A stretch of 6,014 bases of DNA from assembly GCA_000995845.1 (NCBI GenBank), contig LCEZ01000044.1, positions 1 to 6,014 of the forward strand. The letters are read 5' to 3'. The translations under genes were made by a program, and so were the position numbers. Numbering within the stretch: position 1 is the first letter of the stretch; every line of letters starts with the position of its first letter. The DNA is from Parcubacteria group bacterium GW2011_GWD2_43_10. Lineage in GTDB: Bacteria; Patescibacteriota; Patescibacteriia; Veblenbacterales; UBA10138. The notes under the pieces were generated by a model. That model was not told the DNA's origin. It worked only from the letters and a program-made list of their open reading frames with translations, and did not search any database. Positions 1 through 5,394 of this stretch are shown here, one piece after another.

Positions 1-30
1 ATAAACGTAATGCATATTTATATGTACCAT
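1..30 (-). CDS. 5' end of a leftward gene, possibly a GIY-YIG nuclease (truncated by window edge)
   Basis: Only ten codons lie in the window. Read on the minus strand from ATG at 30-28 they give MVHINMHYVY with no stop; a second ATG at 15-13 would give MHYVY. The short string M-[HY]-Y-V-Y is how many small GIY-YIG domain proteins begin (the family has a GIY-YIG core near the N-terminus), which is family knowledge applied to very few residues. An AGGG sits five nucleotides upstream of the ATG at 30, favouring that start. A sigma70-like promoter at 90-119 points into this gene, and a hairpin covers its leader. The gene is divergent from hsp20. That a gene starts here is fairly likely; its family is a guess from five residues. 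Confidence 0.45.
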   Translation of the reverse strand, partial: MVHINMHYVY

Positions 31-34
31 TATG

Positions 35-60
35 ACCCTGCGGGTCACCACCCGTAGGGT
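35..60 (-). promoter_or_regulatory. Bistable inverted repeat in the leader of the leftward gene
   Basis: Arms 35-45 and 50-60 are inverted repeats (ten of eleven positions complementary) around a 4-nt loop. In minus-strand RNA this gives a stem of 5+5 bp with one C/A mismatch. The same bases can instead form two tandem triloop hairpins, 48-53/57-62 (6 bp) and 34-38/42-46 (5 bp). Both folds pair the AGGG that would serve as SD for the leftward start, and CCAT at 67-70 (minus) could also pair with the ATGG of the start codon at 27-30. There is no T-run, so it does not look like a terminator. A regulatory role is inference from position. Confidence 0.4.
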
Positions 61-89
61 GGGACGATGGGGCCATGTATAGCTCAAGC

Positions 90-119
90 ATTGTAAACGA
101 AAATAGTGACAAAAGTCAA
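90..119 (-). promoter_or_regulatory. Leftward sigma70-type promoter
   Basis: On the minus strand the -35 is TTGACT (119-114), the spacer is 18 bp, and the -10 is TACAAT (95-90). The match to TTGACA/TATAAT is five of six at each box. Transcription would start near 83 and run through the hairpin leader into the leftward gene at 30. The -35 lies only 4 bp from the -35 of the rightward hsp20 promoter, so the two form a back-to-back divergent pair. Confidence 0.55.
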
Positions 120-123
120 TGGT

Positions 124-151
124 TTGGCTGTAAGCTGGCACTTGCTATACT
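124..151 (+). promoter_or_regulatory. hsp20 promoter with extended -10
   Basis: The -35 is TTGGCT (124-129), the spacer is 16 bp, and the -10 is TATACT (146-151) preceded by TGC, an extended -10. The predicted start of transcription (about 157-160) coincides with the ATG at 160, so the mRNA would be leaderless or nearly so. I found no CIRCE element (TTAGCACTC-N9-GAGTGCTAA) near it, so HrcA control is not suggested. Confidence 0.6.
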
Positions 152-159
152 ATTATGGT

Positions 160-597
160 ATGCCCTTGGCAAATATTTTCAAACAAGATGAAGAAGTGAT
201 AGTGGTGCCTTCAGTTGGTTCGCCGTCAGCTGAGAATATGAGCTGGTACAGCAGTGAATATGAAGGCCAGCTGGCGGTGGATGTTTACCAAACAAAAGAC
301 AGTTTGGTAGTGCGCTCTACCATTGCCGGGGTAAAGCCGGAAGATTTGGAAATTACCTTAAACGATGATGTTATCACTATTCGCGGCAAGCGGGCGGCTG
401 AGGCCGAGGTACCCAAAGAAGATTACTTTTATCAGGAATGCTATTGGGGCGGCTTTTCCCGTTCCATTGTCTTGCCAGTGGAAGTTAAATCAGCTGAAGC
501 TAGGGCTAGCTTGAAAAATGGGGTATTGACTGTGGTTTTGCCAAAAGTGGCTCACGCCGCCGCCTCGGTTTCAGTGGCGGTTAAAGCCGACGAATAA
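160..597 (+). CDS. Hsp20/alpha-crystallin family small heat shock protein
   Basis: A cytosolic ATP-independent holdase that binds unfolding proteins; members form oligomers. From ATG 160 the product is 145 residues, usual for the family. The alpha-crystallin domain spans roughly residues 36-130, starting at QLAVDVYQTKDSLVV, with the 'AGVKPEDLEITL' strand and the signature SLKNGVLTVVLPK (117-129). A V-x-V tail motif near 137-141 resembles the C-terminal I-x-I anchor. A longer reading from GTG 106 is possible but would place 18 poor-quality residues over both divergent promoters, so I reject it. There is no SD upstream of 160; the -10 box ends only 8 nt before the ATG, so leaderless translation is likely. 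It heads a tight cluster with the next two genes. Confidence 0.92.
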   Translation: MPLANIFKQDEEVIVVPSVGSPSAENMSWYSSEYEGQLAVDVYQTKDSLVVRSTIAGVKPEDLEITLNDDVITIRGKRAAEAEVPKEDYFYQECYWGGFSRSIVLPVEVKSAEARASLKNGVLTVVLPKVAHAAASVSVAVKADE

Positions 598-598
598 T

Positions 599-817
599 AT
601 GGCAACCTCAGTCACTATTGATAGATTTGAAGGTGACACGGCTATTGTGCTTTTAGATAATGGCCAGCAAATTGATATCCCAAAGTCTGAATTACCACCG
701 GAAGCACATGAGGGTGCTAGATTAGTTTTGAATTTTATTCATACACATGAAGATGAAGCTAAGCGAGCTGATCAAGCCAGGCAGCTTTTAACCGATCTGC
801 TGCAGCGTAAAAATTAG
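599..817 (+). CDS. DUF3006 domain protein
   Basis: A 72-residue protein matching the DUF3006 pattern: an N-terminal beta unit VTIDRFEGDTAIVLLDNGQ (5-23), then an IDIPKSELPPEAHEGARL segment, and a charged helical C-terminus (about 50-72, rich in E, K, R, Q). The family is widespread in Firmicutes and Patescibacteria and its function is unknown; the fold is presumably a small beta barrel with a C-terminal helix. Its ATG lies 1 nt after the hsp20 stop with no SD, which suggests translational coupling. Its own stop (TAG) overlaps the SD-like TAGGA of the VanW gene, so the three genes are probably one transcript. Confidence 0.85.
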   Translation: MATSVTIDRFEGDTAIVLLDNGQQIDIPKSELPPEAHEGARLVLNFIHTHEDEAKRADQARQLLTDLLQRKN

Positions 818-823
818 GATTTT

Positions 824-2803
824 ATGGCGGTAACAAAAAAAATAGCAGCAACCTCCCAGAAAGTTGCCAGGCCAAAAAGTTCGGTCGTTCCTATTCCTGT
901 TTTTGAGCCAGTAGCGACCATAGCCCCAGTGAAACCACCGCCGGTAGTTTTTAAATTGCCTTATTGGCCTGTTCTAGCGAGCTTAGGCGGAGTAATTTTA
1001 TTAATCGCGGGCAGTTTAGCTTTTTATCAGGTGGCGTTTGCCGGCAAGATTTATCCAGGCGTATCGGTTGGCTCCATTTCTTTAGGCGGGAAAACTCAAG
1101 CTGAGGCTGAAGCATTATTAACCGAAGCCTGGAATGAATTTACTAAAACAGGAGTTACTATAAAGTTCGGCGATAGTAGCACCACACTGACTAGTTTGGT
1201 AACCTCGCCAGCCGATCCGGACCTAACTTATGAATTGTTAAGATTTAACCCAGCTCAAGCTGCTAGTCAGGCTTATAACCTGGGGCGGCAAGGCGGTTGG
1301 CATAACGATCTGTTTGAGCCAATAGTTATCAGCTTAACCAATAACTTGGTGGCAAAAATTTCGGTCCAAGTAGAATTAGATAGGGTACTGCAATACATGC
1401 GTGATAGTTTTCCAGAGTTAGAACAAATACCTCAGCCCGCCAGATTAGTAGTTGATTTGGCTGGCAATATCTCAGTTCAAGCTGAAACAAGCGGGGTTAT
1501 AATTGAGGCAGCTGATTTAGAATCAAATTTAAAACAACGTTTAGTAAATTTAAGTCAGGAACCGGTTGAATTAAAGCTTAAAATCATAACCCCAACTCTG
1601 AATCAAACCCTGGTCGCTAGCTTATTGCCACAAGCTCGCACTTTGTTAAAAGATAATAAGCTGATTTTTGCTTATAATGATGAAACTTGGGAGGTGGAGC
1701 CGGTAGTTTGGCATCAGTGGTTAGGTGTTAAAATGTCTGAACAGAATAGCCAGGCCGAGCTGGCTTTATTGCCAGAATTAGCCAATGAGTTTTTTAACCC
1801 GATAGAGCAGTCAGTTGATCAACCAGCCCGAGATGCTAAATTTGAAATTCGTGATGGTCGGGTGACACTTTTTCAAGGCAGTTGGCAAGGACGGCAAATA
1901 GATCGTCAGGCAACTATAGATAAAGCATTTATTTATGTTAAGGAAGATAATTTCACTCCTGTTGAATTAGTGGTGGCAATAACAGAATCAAATATCACTA
2001 CCGCCGAAACTAACGAGCTTGGTATTAGTGAAATTATTGGCGTCGGTCGTTCTAATTTTAAAGGCAGCCCGGCTAATCGTCGGCATAACATAAAGGTTGG
2101 CGCCGACGCTTTGAATGGTTTGCTTATAAAACCTGGCGAAGAATTTTCTTTGCTAAAAGCTTTACTGCCGGTTGATGCCACCACTGGTTACTTGCCCGAA
2201 TTAGTAATCAAGGGCAACAAAACAATACCCGAATATGGCGGCGGTTTATGCCAAATTGGCACCACCATTTTCCGAGCGGCTCTAGCTTCAGGCTTGCCTA
2301 TTACTGCTCGGCGCAACCATAGCTACCGCGTGGTTTATTATGAGCCAGCCGGCACTGACGCCACTATTTACGACCCAGCGCCAGATTTTAAATTCGTCAA
2401 TGATACCGGTAATACTATTCTTATTCAAACCAGAATAGAGGGGGATGATCTTTATTTTGAGTTTTGGGGTAGGCCGGATGGTAGGAAAGTTATGCAAACC
2501 AAGCCGAGAGTTTTTAATATTACCGCGCCACCGCCTACCAAAATTATTGAAACTGAGGATTTAGAACCAGGAGTGAAAAAGTGTACAGAAAAACCACACT
2601 CAGGTGCTGACACTGAATTTACTTATACTGTTACGTATGATGACGGTGAAACTAAAACTGAAGTATTTAAAAGCCATTATATTCCTTGGCAGGAGGTATG
2701 TTTGCTTGGCGTGCCCAAAGGTACCTTAACGCCACCTGAAATAGAACAGCCCAATCCAGACGCACCGCCAACAACGGAAGCTACCGATCCGGCCAGTACT
2801 TAG
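824..2803 (+). CDS. VanW family protein with YoaR-like ectodomain, membrane anchored
   Basis: 659 residues. Residues 1-45 are basic and proline-rich and probably cytosolic. One transmembrane helix follows (about 48-72), then a large extracytoplasmic part. It opens with YPGVSVGSISLGGKTQAEA (77-95), typical of the putative peptidoglycan-binding (PG_binding_4/YoaR-type) region. Two related segments follow: near 205-230 (PARLVVDLAGNISVQAETSG) and near 335-358 (DAKFEIRDGRVTLFQGSWQG). The VanW domain covers about 400-555, with GRSNFKGSPANRRHNI, the GGGLCQIGTTIFRAAL core (Cys476) and RNHSYRVVYYEPAGTDATIY. A C-terminal beta module has YTVTYDDGETKTEVFKSHYI, and its two cysteines (587 and 626) could form a disulfide; a Pro/Thr-rich tail ends the protein. 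VanW's biochemical role is not settled; the family occurs in glycopeptide-resistance clusters and widely as envelope proteins, so a cell-wall role is inference. SD TAGGA sits 4 nt before the ATG. Confidence 0.92.
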   Translation: MAVTKKIAATSQKVARPKSSVVPIPVFEPVATIAPVKPPPVVFKLPYWPVLASLGGVILLIAGSLAFYQVAFAGKIYPGVSVGSISLGGKTQAEAEALLTEAWNEFTKTGVTIKFGDSSTTLTSLVTSPADPDLTYELLRFNPAQAASQAYNLGRQGGWHNDLFEPIVISLTNNLVAKISVQVELDRVLQYMRDSFPELEQIPQPARLVVDLAGNISVQAETSGVIIEAADLESNLKQRLVNLSQEPVELKLKIITPTLNQTLVASLLPQARTLLKDNKLIFAYNDETWEVEPVVWHQWLGVKMSEQNSQAELALLPELANEFFNPIEQSVDQPARDAKFEIRDGRVTLFQGSWQGRQIDRQATIDKAFIYVKEDNFTPVELVVAITESNITTAETNELGISEIIGVGRSNFKGSPANRRHNIKVGADALNGLLIKPGEEFSLLKALLPVDATTGYLPELVIKGNKTIPEYGGGLCQIGTTIFRAALASGLPITARRNHSYRVVYYEPAGTDATIYDPAPDFKFVNDTGNTILIQTRIEGDDLYFEFWGRPDGRKVMQTKPRVFNITAPPPTKIIETEDLEPGVKKCTEKPHSGADTEFTYTVTYDDGETKTEVFKSHYIPWQEVCLLGVPKGTLTPPEIEQPNPDAPPTTEATDPAST

Positions 2804-2815
2804 AGAAATAAAAGG

Positions 2816-2843
2816 AAAACCCGACTTTATGAGCCGGGTTTTT
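2816..2843. terminator. Bidirectional intrinsic terminator between convergent genes
   Basis: AAAACCCG (2816-2823) pairs with CGGGTTTT (2835-2842). One A/C mismatch and two more pairs (CT/AG) close a 5-nt loop. It lies 13 nt after the VanW stop and ends in five T. On the minus strand the stem also ends in TTTT, so it can stop the convergent 97-residue gene too. Confidence 0.88.
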
Positions 2844-2883
2844 ACGGGGTAGTTTGGTAGGTTTATAAGAGAAGTTTAAAATC

Positions 2884-3177
2884 TTATATTAGATCTTCAA
2901 TTTTGAGATCCTTGGTATGTGGTTGTCCTTCAAATTGTATATCGAAGATATTGTTTAATCTGATACCGCTATTGGGAACGTGGATGAATTTTACAATTCC
3001 AGAAGTTCCTTTAGTAGCACCGCGCGTGCCTTTGGCACGAACTAATTGCCCAACGCTAACAGTTTTATTTAATTTGGTGTGAGTGACGCTCACAATGCTG
3101 TTAGTAAGAGATGCTATATTTAAAACAAAATCGCCGTGTTTAGTGGTGATAACATCACCTTTTTTCGTTTTTTTCAT
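2884..3177 (-). CDS. Small basic beta-rich protein, function unknown (possible SH3/KOW-like fold)
   Basis: A 97-residue protein I do not recognise by family. It begins with a lysine-rich MKKTKKGD and alternates hydrophobic strands with Gly/Asn/Lys turns. The C-terminal half (about 58-97: GTSGIVKFIHVP, then SGIRLNNIFDIQFEGQ, ending LKIEDLI) resembles small SH3-like or KOW-type barrels, but that is an impression from pattern only. There is no signal peptide, membrane helix or cysteine, so it is probably cytosolic and could bind nucleic acid. The coding call is supported by a GGAG SD (3188-3185) seven to eight nt upstream, a strong promoter at 3422-3450 on the same strand, and a terminator after its stop. 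It is the only complete minus-strand gene in the window and has an unusually long leader of about 240 nt. Confidence 0.75.
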   Translation of the reverse strand: MKKTKKGDVITTKHGDFVLNIASLTNSIVSVTHTKLNKTVSVGQLVRAKGTRGATKGTSGIVKFIHVPNSGIRLNNIFDIQFEGQPHTKDLKIEDLI

Positions 3178-3221
3178 TTTAATACTCCAATGTTTGTTTA
3201 AGTAAATTTTTAAAAATCAGA

Positions 3222-3330
3222 TACCCCAGGAGGGGGTGGCAAGAAACTTGCTTCAGGATGCGCCTAGCCGGAGCCGGGTTCACCTAATATGCAAATTCCC
3301 ATGCTTGTCGTGCCACCTCCTCCTGGGGTA
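3222..3330 (-). ncRNA. 109-nt rod-shaped inverted-repeat element: structured RNA/leader or MITE-like insert
   Basis: The outer arms, 3222-3241 and 3311-3330, are complementary at 19 of 20 positions. Inside, on the minus strand, 3300-3291 pairs with 3251-3242 as ten continuous pairs if three G-U wobbles are allowed. Next, 3287-3281 pairs with 3260-3252 with two single-base bulges, and CCG/CGG can close a GCTC tip. The inner wobbles become C/A mismatches on the plus strand, so the inner helix favours a minus-strand RNA, whereas the single outer mismatch is G-U on plus and A/C on minus. It lies inside the predicted leader of the 97-residue gene. T-runs flank it on both sides (TTTTT 5 nt past the stem on minus, TTTTTT about 13 nt past on plus), too far for a textbook terminator. 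Both arms end in TA, so an inserted TA-targeting MITE is an alternative. It lacks the SRP RNA GGAA tetraloop motifs. Confidence 0.5.
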
Positions 3331-3361
3331 CCTATAAATGCTATTTTTTAGTATTGATTGT

Positions 3362-3378
3362 GCCCAGATATAGAGGGC
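3362..3378 (-). other. Small hairpin in the leader
   Basis: GCCC (3362-3365) and GGGC (3375-3378) enclose a 9-nt loop. On the minus-strand transcript it lies 7 nt downstream of the 5' hairpin. Four base pairs alone are weak evidence; it is listed because it falls in line with two stronger hairpins in the same leader. Confidence 0.2.
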
Positions 3379-3385
3379 GGTTTCA

Positions 3386-3418
3386 ATGTTTCGCCCATAG
3401 GCTTCGGGTACGAAACAT
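3386..3418 (-). promoter_or_regulatory. Hairpin at the predicted 5' end of the minus-strand transcript
   Basis: ATGTTTCG (3386-3393) and CGAAACAT (3411-3418) are a perfect 8-bp inverted repeat, extended by CCC/GGG (3394-3396 with 3406-3408) across a 2-nt bulge, with a 9-nt loop. The base of the stem is 4 nt from the end of the -10 box, so the RNA would start within or just before the stem. Such 5'-terminal hairpins can protect an RNA from 5'-end-dependent decay, or the palindrome may be a protein-binding operator at the start site. The choice between these is open. Confidence 0.5.
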
Positions 3419-3421
3419 GCC

Positions 3422-3450
3422 ATCGTAGCATAGATAAAAATTCTTGTCAA
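3422..3450 (-). promoter_or_regulatory. Strong minus-strand sigma70-type promoter with extended -10
   Basis: On the minus strand the -35 is a perfect TTGACA (3450-3445), the spacer is exactly 17 bp, and the -10 is TACGAT (3427-3422) preceded by TGC (extended -10). Transcription would start near 3418-3415 and run through the hairpins into the gene at 3177. It lies 32-60 nt upstream of the divergent ruvB start, so the two transcription units share this control region. A weak rightward -10 (TAGCAT, 3426-3431) overlaps it, which could mean mutually exclusive transcription. Confidence 0.72.
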
Positions 3451-3463
3451 GAGGTAAGGTGAA

Positions 3464-3475
3464 ATGGTAGTCTAG
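3464..3475 (+). promoter_or_regulatory. Possible three-codon minicistron (M-V-V-stop) ahead of ruvB
   Basis: ATG GTA GTC TAG sits 6 nt before the ruvB start and in the same frame. AAGG (3456-3459) and GAGGT (3451-3455) upstream of it are better SD candidates than anything directly ahead of ruvB, whose only SD-like run (AGGGG, 3474-3478) is just 3 nt from its ATG and overlaps the minicistron stop. Termination-reinitiation coupling is therefore conceivable, but a 3-codon ORF can arise by chance. Confidence 0.25.
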
Positions 3476-3481
3476 GGGCGT

Positions 3482-4516
3482 ATGGCAAAAGATAATCCAA
3501 CCGGACGTTTAATTGAGGGTGAAATTCAAGCTGAAGATAAACTATTAGATAAGCAATTACGCCCGCGTAGCCTTAAGGAATATATTGGTCAGGAGCAGGT
3601 TAAGGATAATCTTAAAATATTCCTAACAGCCGCCAAGCAAAGAGGTGAATCAATTGAGCACGTGTTGCTTTATGGTCCACCGGGTTTGGGCAAAACAACT
3701 TTAGCCTACATTATTGCCAATGAAGTCGGGACTAATATAAAAGTAACCAGCGGCCCGGCCATTGAGCGGGCTGGTGATTTGGCCGCTATTCTGACTAACT
3801 TAGAAGCCGGTGATGTCCTTTTTATAGATGAAATCCATCGGCTTAATAAAGTAATTGAGGAAGTTTTATATCCAGCTATGGAAGATTTTGCTCTGGATTT
3901 GGTAATTGGCAAGGGCCCCTCCGCCCGGACTGTTCGGCTTGATTTGCCGCACTTTACCCTAATAGGCGCTACTACCAGATATCATTTACTTTCTGGGCCG
4001 TTGCGCAATCGTTTTGGCGTAACTTTCCGGCTTAACTTTTATCAGCCCAAAGAAATGATAGAGATAATCAACCGTTCCGCTCGGCTGCTTGGCTTTCCGA
4101 TTGAGCGGGAGGCGGCTGAAATCGTGGCTCATCGTTCCCGCGCCACCCCCAGGGTAGCCAATAGATTGCTAAAACGGGTGCGTGATTTTGTGCAGGTGAA
4201 AGCTGAACCGCGAGCAACCTTGGCTTTAGCGGAACAAGCCCTAAATCAGCTTCAGGTAGACCCCCTGGGGCTAGATGATCTAGACAGGCAGATTTTACGG
4301 GTGATAATAGAAAAATTTAAAGGCGGACCAGTAGGGGTAAGCTCAGTGGCGGCGGCCCTACAGGAAGAGGCGGCCACAATTGAGGAAATTTATGAGCCAT
4401 TTTTAATGCAATTAGGTTTTTTGCAGCGCACGCCGCGGGGCCGTACTGTCACCCAGGCTGCATATGAACATTTAGGCCTGGCAGTACCTGGGGAACAGCA
4501 AACTAAACTCGTTTAA
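3482..4516 (+). CDS. ruvB: Holliday junction branch migration ATPase RuvB
   Basis: RuvB is the AAA+ motor that drives branch migration of Holliday junctions, loaded by RuvA and followed by RuvC cleavage. The 344-residue length is normal. Visible motifs: [14 protein letters not shown] (27-40), Walker A GPPGLGKT (65-72), Walker B LFIDEIHR (113-120), the RuvA-contacting beta-hairpin region (about 130-152, [17 protein letters not shown]), sensor 1 GATTR (162-166), arginine finger in GPLRNRFG (172-179), sensor 2 ATPRVANR (221-228), and the C-terminal winged-helix domain with [10 protein letters not shown] (312-321). All key residues are present, so the protein should be active. ruvA and ruvC are not in this window, unlike the common ruvAB arrangement. 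It is first in an operon with two membrane-protein genes; its promoter is not clear (weak TAGCAT at 3426-3431 without a good -35). Confidence 0.97.
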   Translation: MAKDNPTGRLIEGEIQAEDKLLDKQLRPRSLKEYIGQEQVKDNLKIFLTAAKQRGESIEHVLLYGPPGLGKTTLAYIIANEVGTNIKVTSGPAIERAGDLAAILTNLEAGDVLFIDEIHRLNKVIEEVLYPAMEDFALDLVIGKGPSARTVRLDLPHFTLIGATTRYHLLSGPLRNRFGVTFRLNFYQPKEMIEIINRSARLLGFPIEREAAEIVAHRSRATPRVANRLLKRVRDFVQVKAEPRATLALAEQALNQLQVDPLGLDDLDRQILRVIIEKFKGGPVGVSSVAAALQEEAATIEEIYEPFLMQLGFLQRTPRGRTVTQAAYEHLGLAVPGEQQTKLV

Positions 4517-4521
4517 AATAT

Positions 4522-4785
4522 ATGGAAATACCTTATACCATATTTTTAGGAATATATTTTCTGGCAGTACTTTTTATATTGGTTTATGCCTTAATAAATT
4601 TATTGCACGTCATGCGTTTAAGCCGCCTATCCAATCATGTCGTATTAGTGAGCTTTTTATTTATTGCCGGAACACTTTTTATTCTGTTTATGTCGTATCA
4701 CAGTTTAGTAAAAATTAATTGGCAGCAAAGAATTGATTGGCACTCAACTATTAATGAATCTTTTCAAGAGTTTAATCCTCTGTAG
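4522..4785 (+). CDS. Small membrane protein with two transmembrane helices
   Basis: An 87-residue protein with hydrophobic segments at about 6-29 and 39-61, separated by a short basic loop (MRLSRLSNH, 31-39). By the positive-inside rule this puts both termini outside and the loop in the cytoplasm. The C-terminus (62-87) is polar with two tryptophans (67 and 73). I do not recognise a family. It starts 5 nt after the ruvB stop and ends 6 nt before the PH-domain gene, without a clear SD, so it is almost certainly co-transcribed. Its neighbour is also a membrane protein, so the two may act together, which is inference from position only. Confidence 0.8.
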   Translation: MEIPYTIFLGIYFLAVLFILVYALINLLHVMRLSRLSNHVVLVSFLFIAGTLFILFMSYHSLVKINWQQRIDWHSTINESFQEFNPL

Positions 4786-4791
4786 TTAAAT

Positions 4792-5358
4792 ATGTTATTC
4801 ACTAATAAACTTCTACCATCAACACTGCCTAATGAAAAAGTAATATTGGAACTAAGGAGGCACTGGTTTTCATTTTTCCGCCAAGCTTTTATTTATCTCA
4901 TTTTATTGGTCGGTCCATTACTAGCTTATTATTTTATTGATAAGTTTGAGTTTTCTCTTTGGAGCCATATTTATAACGGCGGTTTAGCTGAGGTTATTAC
5001 CCGGCTAGCTATCAGCCTCTATTATTTGGGGGTTTGGGTTTTCTTTTTTCATACCTGGCTGGATTATTATTTGGATGTTTGGATAATAACCAATGAGCGG
5101 GTTTTATCTTTGGAACAAAGGGGCGTATTTAGCCGCCGGGTTTCAGAATTAAGATTGGGACGAATACAAGATGTTGCTAGCGAGGTTAAGGGTATGTGGG
5201 AGACATTTTTGCATTTTGGTAATGTCAATATCCAGACTGCCGGGGAACAACCTAATTTTTTGTTTCACCAAGTACCAAATCCTTATGAAGTAGCTGAGCG
5301 TTTAATGCGTTTAGTTGATGAATGGAATAAGCTTAATCCAACACCTAAGGACTCTTGA
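4792..5358 (+). CDS. Bacterial PH-domain (bPH2/YdbT-like) membrane protein
   Basis: A 188-residue protein. An N-terminal polar segment (LPNEKVILELRRHW, 12-25) is typical of bPH2 proteins. Two membrane helices follow (about 31-50 and 70-90), then a cytoplasmic bacterial PH domain (about 92-175). The domain shows WIITNERVLSLEQRGVFSRR (97-116), the RLGRIQDV motif (121-128) and a GNVNIQTAG strand (143-151). Members of PF03703 are membrane proteins of poorly defined function, proposed to act in envelope stress or membrane organisation. It is the last gene of the ruvB operon. Its final codons and stop overlap the -35 of the promoter for the next gene. There is no clear SD, so coupling to the upstream gene is likely. 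Confidence 0.9.
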   Translation: MLFTNKLLPSTLPNEKVILELRRHWFSFFRQAFIYLILLVGPLLAYYFIDKFEFSLWSHIYNGGLAEVITRLAISLYYLGVWVFFFHTWLDYYLDVWIITNERVLSLEQRGVFSRRVSELRLGRIQDVASEVKGMWETFLHFGNVNIQTAGEQPNFLFHQVPNPYEVAERLMRLVDEWNKLNPTPKDS

Positions 5359-5383
5359 CACAATTTCGGTTTAGTGCTAGCAT
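5355..5383 (+). promoter_or_regulatory. Promoter for the 3D-domain gene, embedded in the end of the PH gene
   Basis: A perfect -35 TTGACA (5355-5360) contains the TGA stop of the PH gene. The spacer is 17 bp and the -10 is TAGCAT (5378-5383), preceded by TGC (extended -10). The predicted start is near 5390, immediately ahead of an intrinsic terminator hairpin at 5395-5421. Confidence 0.68.
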
Positions 5384-5394
5384 TGTTCGGAAGC

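Noticed and set aside
106..159. GTG start giving an 18-residue N-terminal extension of Hsp20
   Set aside because: It overlaps the divergent promoter pair, adds residues unlike Hsp20 N-termini (aromatic run LLYYYG), and ATG 160 is correctly placed behind a -10 box.
1933..2497. Two minus-strand ORFs (83 and 69 codons) within the VanW gene
   Set aside because: They are antisense shadows of the VanW coding frame, with no SD, no promoter and no recognisable domain.
3222..3330. Signal recognition particle (4.5S) RNA
   Set aside because: The minus strand contains AGGTGAACCCGG, which resembles the SRP consensus just before the apical loop. The required CAGG, GGAA tetraloop and AAGCAG segments do not follow, and the tip is not a GGAA loop.
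3222..3340. The rod hairpin as an ordinary intrinsic terminator or attenuator
   Set aside because: The T-runs start 5 nt (minus) and about 13 nt (plus) beyond the stem rather than directly after it, and the loop region is about 69 nt.
3264..3349. Degenerate P-loop ATPase fragment on the minus strand (reads IGTPGGGG then LGEPGSG before a stop)
   Set aside because: Fewer than 30 codons, no lysine of a real Walker A, no further homology, and the sequence is dominated by the inverted-repeat structure; Gly/Pro-rich translation of a GC-rich stem is expected.
3352..3374. Rightward ruvB promoter around TTGATT (3354) and TATAGA (3369)
   Set aside because: The spacing between the two boxes is only 9 bp, too short for sigma70-type recognition.
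3706..3912. Minus-strand 68-codon ORF inside ruvB
   Set aside because: It is the antisense shadow of the most conserved part of RuvB (Walker A to the beta-hairpin region).
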